Assembly: GCF_900496995.4 (NCBI RefSeq)
Contig: NW_024470382.1
Coordinates: 62,001 to 126,000 of the forward strand
Length of the DNA stretch: 64,000 nucleotides
Source: Aquila chrysaetos chrysaetos
Taxonomy: Eukaryota > Chordata > Aves > Accipitriformes > Accipitridae
Reading direction: 5' to 3'
Under the pieces are notes generated by a model that worked only from the letters and a program-made list of their open reading frames with translations, was not told where the DNA came from and ran no database searches. The number at the start of each line of letters is the position of its first letter. Position 1 is the first letter of the stretch. Positions 56,745 to 64,000 of the stretch are shown here, piece by piece. The position numbers were made by a program, and so were the translations under genes.

Positions 56745-56920
56745 GTTACCCAAGGAGGCTGTGGAGTCTCCATCCCTGCCGATATTCAAAGCCATCTGGG
56801 TAAGGTCCTGTGCAACCAGCTCCAGGTGGTCCTGCTTGAGCAGGGGAGTTGGACCAGATGACCTCCAGAGGTCCCTTCCAACCTCAACTAGTCTGTGTTT
56901 CTGTGATTCTGTACAGAGCA
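56745..56920 (+). mobile_element. CR1 3'-end fragment, opposite orientation
   Basis: On the + strand this is another CR1 3' piece: aaggaggctgtggagtctcc, ttggaccagatgacctccag, aggtcccttccaacctcaac. It lies about 65 bp from the minus-strand fragment, with the two 3' ends pointing away from one another. Confidence 0.85.
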
Positions 56921-57170
56921 CGACACCTGAAACTACAAGTTTCAAAATCTACAAAGTCAGATTGTAGCTGCATATGTCCCCATATACCCATATGTGTAGC
57001 TGTATAGGTACCCAATTACTGTGTGTGCTTTACTTTTCACTTCCTCTCTGCTGGTTAATCATTTGCAGACAGGGTGATAGAAAGTGTGTAGGACGATGAG
57101 CTGTGTGATATAGAGACACAGAAGACTTCCTTAGTCCTCTGAGTTGGTGAAGTATTGAGCACCAACCAAA

Positions 57171-58584
57171 ATGTCAATCAGACAGAAATTCATAAGTATT
57201 TGGAAAAGTCATTATAATGTCTTGACTGTATCATTTCATTCTGTAATTATGGTGGTGGTCGAAGAAATAATGGAGGTGGAATTTAAATGTCCTCAGAAGG
57301 AGTCATTACAGAAATTGTATGTTATTTCCTACTTTTTCTGTCCAGCATTCATTACATTTTTCATGAGCTTGACCTCCCACCCTGACTGCATTCCCCTGGC
57401 TCGCTGCATGAGGAAACGCTCCTGCTACTGGAAGAGTGACATAATTTTGAAGGCATTTCTACCTCCTCTGATTTGGTGCGTGATCCTACTGTGCGATGGC
57501 AGATATATAGACTGTGTGGCTTCAAGAAATGTAGGAAACAATGGTCAAAATGCAAACCAAAGTGGAGCAGCAGATTTACCCAGTGAGTTCTACACAAAAT
57601 CTCAGGTAAGGGTCCTAGGAATCTAGGATTTTAAGTATTTTAATATCACCTATTTTGTGTGCGTGAAGAATGTGGAATGTATAGCAATTTGGAAGCCATT
57701 TCATCTGGAGACTGAAGGGTTAAGTTGCAATTATGATTTAATTTGATATGTTTACTACATTTGATTACCTTACCTTTTTATTTTTCCCCTGCTTCTGTTT
57801 TTAATTAATGTCTATCAATACAAGTTAATAATTAGCATGTTCTTTCTGAGGCTAAAACCTGAACTTTGAACATCTTACTCCATGGTTATTCTGGAAGTTT
57901 ATGCATGTATTTTGCATCTGATTCTTAAAGCAAGTTTTATGAAAATAAGAAGTAAGGTAATGTACTGTTTGAGAGAGAGAGACTGATATTCAGAGTATAT
58001 CTCTTACCATCAGTTGTCTTCTAGCCATGGCAGGGGCAAGGAATGTACTTTATAAGAAGAACTGTATGGCTTAAAAATAATAATGCAAGGTTTTTAATAT
58101 AGTAAAGCACTCCTCTCACTCAGGTGCAAAACATTTTTTGGAACATAAAGTCCAGTGACACCATTAGTTTTAATATTTTTTCTTCCAGGTTGCCGGGCTG
58201 TTCGTTCTTACTGCTGTTGTCAGTCTTTATGGCCTGTACCGCGTGTACCCCTTCTGGTTCTGCTGTAACTATGAAGGACAGAGAGAGCAGCTGGAGAGCT
58301 TATTAGAGGAAGAAGCATGGAAACATTTTGAAGAACTGAAGAAAGCGGATGTAGAGCAGATAATGGAACAGAGAGTGAAACCTTCTCTCCGGCTTGTTAT
58401 TAATAATTTCTGGAAAAACTTAGATTTGAGAAATGCAGCGAAAAAAATAAAGGAAGCTGTAAAGTCTGCTGTTAGAGATAGACAGCTGGTGAGCCAACAA
58501 GCAGTTGAACAAGGTGTGCCTCTCACCTCCTGCACTGGCACAACCACAGGACAACCGACGCAACCAATTAACACTTCGTTCTGA
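57171..58584 (+). CDS. CALHM-family channel-like protein, two coding exons
   Basis: Exons 57171-57605 and 58189-58584 join in phase 0 (aaatctcag/gtaagg ... ttccag/gttgcc), giving 276 residues. The layout matches calcium homeostasis modulator proteins: membrane segment 1 then EFKCP, segment 2 (YVISYFFCPAFITFFMSL), segment 3 (LKAFLPPLIWCVILLCDGRY then DC), a short extracellular loop, the SQ-x2-G motif at the exon junction (KSQVAGLFVLTAVVSLYGLY), and a charged cytosolic helix region. CALHMs form large-pore, voltage- or calcium-gated channels; CALHM4/5/6 also have compact genes. The family's usual CPC motif is only CPQ, and loop cysteines are few, so this is a divergent member. The start was chosen for its fit to the family N-terminus. 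Poly(A) candidates lie at 59022-59027 and 59134-59139. Two LTRs in inverse orientation flank it. Confidence 0.7.
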
Positions 58585-59133
58585 AGAGGTGGGCAGCTAC
58601 TGTTGCCGAAAGGGCCAGAGCAGGTGCCGATGCAGCAACACCAGGATGCTCGACCTGTCCATCCTGGGCTTGCTAGGGAAAGCACCCACCCTGCTCCCAC
58701 CTCAGTCCTCCTGACCGCCAAAGCAGGTCTGGCTCTTACAGTGTAGCCAGAAGAGTAAGTTGGGTTTATTGTCCTGCTCCAGCTACGGTTGTCAAGCTGA
58801 CAGCTACCATCAGCACCGGTCACCTTATTATCCCTCTTCCTGTTTCTTGGCCTTCATTTGTTGCTCTTTCACCTCTCTTTCTTCACCCCAGTGTCCAGTT
58901 TCTGGTCCCAGTTTTGCTATATCTGTACCCCAAACTGGTAGTTCTAATCCTGTTACCTACACAATCTTGACTCCTCAGGTTTTACCTTTGCATAAAGCAA
59001 GGAAGAAGTAAGCAAAGAAGGAATAAATATCTTCAGGTCTTAAAGGGCAGAAGAAATGTGAGCTGGTCCTTCCTGAACATTGTGCTGGTTTGCACTGTTC
59101 CCACTTGCAAGGAACTAGCTAGTGCCTAATTGC

Positions 59134-59139
59134 AATAAA
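59134..59139 (+). terminator. Candidate poly(A) signal of the CALHM-like gene
   Basis: AATAAA in gcaataaaactttctg is about 550 nt beyond the stop; another AATAAA lies at 59022-59027. Both come before the LTR at 59229. The 3'UTR between shows no further features. Confidence 0.55.
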
Positions 59140-59228
59140 ACTTTCTGAGCACAAGTGTCACATTCTGTATTACCATCAAAGGGTGACCACAAAAATTAAG
59201 ATGCTCCATTTATCTTCAGGTCAATCAA

Positions 59229-59809
59229 TGTCCTGGTTTCATCTGGGATAGAGTTAATTGTCTTCCTAGTAGCTGGTACGGTGCTATGTTTTGAGTTCAG
59301 TATGCTAAGAACGTTGATAACACTGATGTTTTCAGTTTTTGCTAAGTAGTGTTTAATCTAAAGTCAAGGATTTTTCCGCTTCTCATGCCCAGCCAGCGAG
59401 AAAGCTGGAGGGGCACAAGAAGTTGGCACAGGACACAGCCAGGGCAGCTGACCCGAAGTGGCCAACGGGGTATTCCATACCATGTGACGTCACATCTAGT
59501 AGAGAAACTGGGGGGATTGGGGGCAGGCGGATCGCCACTCGGGGACTAACTGGGTGTCGAGCGGCGGGTGGTGAGCAATTGCACTGTGCATCATTTGTAC
59601 ACTCCAATCCTTTTGTTATTACTGTTGTCATTTTATTAGTGTTAGCATTATCATTATTAGTTTCTTCTTTTGTGTTCTATTAAACCGTTCTTATCTCAAC
59701 CCATAAGTTTTACTTCTTTTCCCGATTTTCTCCCCCATCCCACTGGGTGGGGGGGAGTGAGTGAGCAGCTGCGTGGTGCTTAGTTGCTGGCTGGGGTTAA
59801 ACCACGACA
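59229..59809 (+). mobile_element. Avian ERV solo LTR (type B), inverted relative to the others
   Basis: A fossil LTR TGTC...GACA on the + strand. Flanks atcaa (59224-59228) and atcag (59810-59814) agree at four of five bases. It is almost a perfect inverted repeat of 55364-55950, sharing features such as gatttttccgcttctcatgc and gacacagccagggcagctga. No internal region. Confidence 0.85.
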
Positions 59810-61784
59810 ATCAGCTTTCTGGGAGGTACGGTAGCCAGCTTTCTTGAAGGAAAAAAGCAAGTTTGACCTGTTGCTCAAAAGAGGGGAACTAGGGAATGAG
59901 CATTAACCATCAGCATGCACACTTGGCCTCTGGGTTCAGAATTTGAAACTCAATCGTATTGTGTTTTTTCCACCCCGGCAGAGCTCTGCTCCCTTCATTT
60001 CATGTCAGGAGTTTGGAGGCTGCTGCTATTCCTTTCAAAATTTATTCATGTTTATGAAATCTTACAGGACGGTGGAGGGACAGTGAGCTTCCCTACCTGT
60101 TTTTTTACAAAAACAGTCCATGGGTGAGGATCAGTGGGATCCACAGCCAGGCATGGCCATGGCTGTAATGAAGCTTGAGACAAACCCACCTATAACACAG
60201 CTCAAAGAGGGACTCAAGGCCCAAGCTTGAGCTTAAACGGAGCTCCTGGAACCTAAATGGAGCTTCTGAAGCTTAAATGGAGCTCCAACGTATGTGGATG
60301 GAGGCCCCAACCTAGGAAAGTTGCTCACTGCTCAGTTGTCAACCAGTCCTCAATCCTGCAGGATCAGAGACCACAGACTTTCCGGTGGAAACATTTTAGA
60401 GAGAGCCAGCATAGCCCAAGCTCATACTTCAGCTGCATTTCCCCAAGCACTTCTACTCCCATCTTATTTACCAGAATGACCAAAATCTGGAACCTGGCAC
60501 AAAAACGAGGGACGCTGATTGAACAGCACAGATCAGGGCATGCTCTTTACCTAAAGCCAAAATGGGAAGAGAGGCTTTTGTTGGACACACAGACGTTTCC
60601 CCTGAGGGAAGTGCTGATGCTGGCACATCTCTGGCTGGGGCCCATCCCCACTTCTGCAGTTTGTCTTTCTCGAACATGCAAGCTACGTAAGCACTCTCGG
60701 GACAGAAATCTGCCAAAAAGGCAAAAGAAGAGCAGACAGGGTTTTTGCACTCTTAGGTACAAGAGGACAAGGTGAGTTGGAGGGGTGTTTCTACTTCTTT
60801 TGCACTTTGTGCCAACGAGGATGCTGAAACCATTATGCCGGACTGAGACCTGCTTCTCAAAGGTACATGGCTGTTGTATGGGTGAACCCCCAGAAAACCT
60901 GGGATCCTTCATTCTTCTCCTTTTAGAGAACACCCTAAGTACACCATCAGACCTTTTCTGGGACAGAAAAGGGCTGAAGGGGGACTAACTCATACAAACC
61001 ATGAGAAGAAAACTGGGAGCCAACTATAGGAAAAGAAAAGGTGTGAAGATTGAGCTCTCAGGCATGGATTAAGAGTACACTGGAAAGGCAGATCAGAGGA
61101 TCCCCGGCAGCGGTCCTAGATGTCCAGGAGACCAGAATTGCTCTCCTTGGAGTTGTCTGAGATGAGGTGCCACGGTCTCTGGGATCTGTCCCATTAAACT
61201 TTGTCCTCTTGGTGATGTGGGTGGCTAGCTTGACCAGGTCTGAAGACCTCCTGCAACTTGTTGTGGCTTGTGGGGACACATAGAAGGAAGCAGGAGCTGG
61301 AGGTAAGGAGGGAGTATTCGGACAATATTCAGAGGGCACGGAAGGTTTAGTGGTAAAATTCACACCAGAGCTGGTGGCAGCTGAATGACAGGCCACTTGC
61401 TTGGATATGTTTTGCATGGAGATATTTTGGCTTTACCTAATCTGGCTAATGCACCATTTCTAATAATAAAGAGACTTTCCAGGCTGTCTCTTGGACAGCC
61501 ATCTTACCCAGTGTGCCTGCTTGTCTCAGAAAGACAAGACCCAAGGACCACTGAGCAAGCAGGAGATTCCAGTGCCATGTCCTGGTTCTTGCCCAGCACC
61601 ACATCCGTGTTCTCATCCCTCTCTTCCTCTGCAGCCTGCAAGGTGCCTGCAAGAGCTACCAGTTGCTCTGTTAGTATGACTAATGGTCGATGGCCAAGAG
61701 CACTATCTACTGGGTGCAAAAGGTGAGAGCAGAGAAGGAGGGGAAATTGCTCCCGCTCATTTTTTCACACCAGGGAAAAACTTC
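59810..61784. other. Intergenic stretch, unrecognised frames
   Basis: A 172-codon frame at 60257-60775 and others have no recognisable domain. There is a short repeat of aaatggagctcc-type words at about 60230-60295. The acceptor-like ttcctctgcag at about 61629-61639 could precede a small exon, but I could not build a consistent gene. Confidence 0.3.
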
Positions 61785-61890
61785 AAAATAGCAGCCTTTA
61801 GATAATAACTAAACACTGTTCCTTGTCATCTCCTTGATCAGTGCAGAGCCTCCTGGATACGGTGAGCAACAAAGGTTTCTTTTCTCCCCT
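61785..61890 (+). repeat. Left arm of an inverted duplication
   Basis: The segment with aactaaacact, gatcagtgcagagcctcctgg and ggtgagcaacaaaggtttct matches the reverse complement of 62870-62965 over about 80 bp with few differences. It is not part of any CR1 or LTR in this window. The agcc/ggtgag context resembles an exon end and donor, so the arms may derive from a duplicated gene segment. Confidence 0.7.
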
Positions 61891-62869
61891 GCTCTGCTCC
61901 TGTCATTTGAACCCAGATACTCAGAAACTGGTTTCGCACCAGAAGTGTCCCAGGAAGAGCACTTGTGGTTTCTCTGAAAGCAGTCTGCAGGCTGTGGGTT
62001 GGAGGCACTTGCTGTGGCTTCATTCTTTCTCACGCTTGCAGTAACTGCTGGGGCATGACCTTCAGCAAGGTGAGCTATGCCACAGAGAGACTGCCAGGGT
62101 TGGATGAAGACCCTATGTTCTGCCACTTCATGCCTGCTGTGATACTTTGCTTAACCTCCAAAAGCCAATCTGGAGAGGTCCAGGTCACTATTAGGATGTC
62201 TGTTGTATCTGCCTGACCTGCATAGGTGTCTAAATCCAGATGTCATGATATGGCAACATGCAGGCAATTTTACTATGTACTACATCTCTGACTAAATTGG
62301 AGTTAAAAAACCTGGCTTCAATGTAGGTAGCCATATGAATCCCACCCTAAAAGATCCAGTCCTGTACAATGAAGTTTCTAGTGGCACTTGGGTTGTCTGT
62401 GGGCATCCAAGAGGTCTGCCTAGGTCTGCTAGGCATGACACAAGGCTTACAGGAGACACACATTTTTCTGCAGCAGCTAAACATTGTACTTGAAGCAGGA
62501 AAAACTCTAAAGCAAGGAAGAGGGAGTGAAAAGATCTCAGCCAAGCCAAACAGCACAGGATTGTTCAGCTTTGTATTATAATGCAGAGAGATTGTATGTC
62601 CACTGCAGGCAGCAAGGAGTGCCTGCCGTATCAAATGGGAGCTTTCTGCCCTGCAAAGCACTTGGGATTGTGATGAAGTTGGTCTTGGGGAACTGGAAGT
62701 TCCCCAGGGGTCCAGTTGCCCCTTTTCTTCTGGCTTATTAGGGAAGCTGTGCGATGTGAGGCTTTCAGAAAGGAGGAGCGGAGTTGCACGTGGGTCACCT
62801 GTAACACTTGAGGATCTGCTGCTTTCTTAGCTGAGGACATCATATACTGGGTGCAAGTGACTGGGGTTA
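61891..62869. other. Spacer between inverted arms; an unassigned short frame
   Basis: An acceptor-like cacgcttgcag (about 62031-62041) is followed by a 58-codon open segment to the TGA at 62214-62216 (NCWGMTFSKVSY ... VQVTIRMSVVSA). It could be a last exon, but I do not recognise it and found no partner exon that fits. The rest is unique sequence. Confidence 0.3.
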
Positions 62870-62965
62870 AAGAAGAGGAGGAGAGAAACCTTTGTTGCTC
62901 ACCATGGCCAGGAAGCTCTGCGCTGAGAAAGGAGATAGCAAAGAAGAGTGTTTAGGTATTACTTG
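62870..62965 (-). repeat. Right arm of the inverted duplication
   Basis: Read on the minus strand: taatacctaaacactcttc, cagcgcagagcttcctgg, then ggtgagcaacaaaggtttct. It pairs with 61785-61890, with about 1 kb between the arms. Confidence 0.7.
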
Positions 62966-63058
62966 AAGGCTGATGTCTTGGAGGATTTCCCTTTCATGTA
63001 CTCATTCCCACTGGTTCAATAAGTTCCAGCAAGCCCTTCTGCTGTTCTCCTCTGATTC

Positions 63059-63691
63059 CTAGCAAAACCAAGCATGAGGACTGACAAGGAGAGCAAGGCT
63101 GAGTGAAGTTTGTACCAAATGGAGCTGCATGCCTTGGGGACCCTTGCCACAGGGACCTGAGCCTCCCTCTCCCTCTGTCCTGACACCAACCGAGAACAAA
63201 ATGGGGAGACCATCTGGAGTTTCAGGCACACATGATTGGACAGGGAGATTTCTAAGGGGGGGGTTGGAAAGGGAGAGCACAGGCTGATAACTGATGCAGG
63301 ATTGAGATGTGAGGGTGGTGGGCAAAGAAGGAACCACCCAAAGCAATGTTGCAAGTACTTGGCATGGCCACGGCAGAGCTCCAGGAGTGCCCGTCTGCAG
63401 AGAAGCATGCACAGTGTTATGCATTTCTTTAGTTATGTCTTCATCTTCCATAACATTTTGGAAAAAGTGTTGGAGTTGAGAAGCTAGTTCTCCCTGCAGT
63501 TTCTTCTGCACTATCTCGTCCTTCTTTGTTTTAATGGAGTTTTCTGTTTCTCTCTCTGGGTGAATCTTCATGTGTTTCATCTCATAATTTTTTAGAAATA
63601 CAGTCTTTTCCTTATGCCTGCACCAACATGAAAAAACTGTGTAAATGAAGTAAATGCCAACAATTAAAGAGGTGGAAAACAATGCAAAAGC
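63059..63691 (-). CDS. Probable last exon of a second CALHM-like gene (partial)
   Basis: On the minus strand an acceptor (cttcctctttag) is followed at 63691 by an open frame to the TAG at 63059-63061, 210 codons. It opens with a membrane segment AFALFSTSLIVGIYFIYTVF, then SCWCRHKEKTVFLKNYEMKH and a charged region to ELASQLQHFFQNVMEDED. This is the arrangement of the CALHM second exon (last membrane helix, Cys cluster, then a cytosolic helix ending near FF). After about residue 100 the sequence becomes Pro/Ser-rich and unlike the family, so either an extra splice removes it or the tail is not conserved. The upstream exon should lie beyond the window's right edge. It faces the CALHM-like gene at 57-58.6 kb. 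Confidence 0.5.
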   Translation of the reverse strand, partial: AFALFSTSLIVGIYFIYTVFSCWCRHKEKTVFLKNYEMKHMKIHPERETENSIKTKKDEIVQKKLQGELASQLQHFFQNVMEDEDITKEMHNTVHASLQTGTPGALPWPCQVLATLLWVVPSLPTTLTSQSCISYQPVLSLSNPPLRNLPVQSCVPETPDGLPILFSVGVRTEGEGGSGPCGKGPQGMQLHLVQTSLSLALLVSPHAWFC

Positions 63692-64000
63692 CTAAAGAGG
63701 AAGCAATTATACGTGGTCACTATCAATGGAATTGTTTAAAATTTCATTGCACTAACTGAAAGTTAGGGGAACTTTTAAAATTTCACAATGACTGAGGTCT
63801 ATTTACAAACTAAGTTGTCCTCAGTAATCATTGTCATGATGGGATTTTGTCATGATAATGTAAACCCATATGAGCGACTCAGTCATTATTCTCTTCTACT
63901 GACCTAAAAATAATTTTTTAAGACTCTTTTTTAGGAGTAAATCTCAAGATTTCAAAACTGAAGCAGGAGAGGTTCTGGCTGCATTGAAGGAAAAAATGTA
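63692..64000. other. AT-rich intron-like sequence to the window edge
   Basis: Nothing coding recognised; presumably intron of the minus-strand CALHM-like gene. Contains the word catgataatg and its near-inverse around 63830-63860. Confidence 0.3.

Noticed and set aside
60257-60775. 172-codon ORF as a possible gene
   Set aside because: No recognisable domain, unusual mixed composition and no supporting splice or poly(A) features.
62042-62216. 58-codon segment as a second actinoporin-like or natterin-like last exon
   Set aside because: The ending VQVTIRMSVVSA is vaguely like a last beta strand, but the core family motifs (TLA-LFS, P-DYN) are missing.
1-64000. tRNA, rRNA or microRNA genes
   Set aside because: I looked for obvious tRNA A/B boxes and conserved hairpins and found none that I could support by eye; a covariance search would be decisive.

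Overview
The window looks like avian nuclear DNA. The evidence is several CR1 LINE copies with the bird-type 3' end, avian ERV LTRs that recur as solo copies with about 5-bp flanking duplications, compact vertebrate exon/intron genes, and a very GC-rich, minisatellite-filled first 24 kb of the kind seen on bird microchromosomes. The UBE2M-CHMP2A pair with a SCAN zinc-finger gene nearby recalls human 19q13.43 (MZF1-UBE2M-CHMP2A), although the SCAN gene here lies on the other side and in the opposite orientation.

Layout. 1-9.2 kb: last coding exon of UBE2M (+), then CHMP2A (+, five coding exons), embedded in G-rich or C-rich tandem repeats. 9.3-16.8 kb: more repeats and a natterin-like gene (+; DM9 plus aerolysin-like pore-forming module) with a solo LTR in its intron. 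16.9-20.3 kb: a SCAN plus six-C2H2 zinc-finger gene (-). 20.4-24.1 kb: C-rich array, CpG-rich promoter region and pyrimidine tract. 24.4-26.1 kb: a gene derived from a hAT transposase, with its coding region in one exon (+). After about 24 kb the DNA becomes AT-richer and full of interspersed repeats. 29.5-30.2 kb: an actinoporin-like gene (+), followed by a decayed fragment of the same family.

32-51.5 kb holds a small family of single-Ig-domain membrane receptors: an intact gene at 32.2-36.3 kb (-), a second intact gene at 48.9-51.5 kb (-), and an inverted, decayed paralogue at 43.7-44.1 kb (+). Every exon junction traced in both intact genes is phase 1, and the signal, 39-nt mini-exon and 294-nt Ig exons match between them. 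57-58.6 kb: a divergent CALHM-type channel gene (+) lying between two LTRs of one family in opposite orientations. 63.1-63.7 kb: the last exon of what looks like a second CALHM-type gene (-), running off the window edge.

Taken together, two unrelated families of membrane-pore protein (natterin-like and actinoporin-like), Ig receptors with a leukocyte-receptor-like gene architecture, and CALHM-like channels lie within about 52 kb beside two housekeeping genes. I infer an innate-defence-flavoured neighbourhood. The functional link is a hypothesis; the gene models rest on reading frames and splice phases that I checked by eye.
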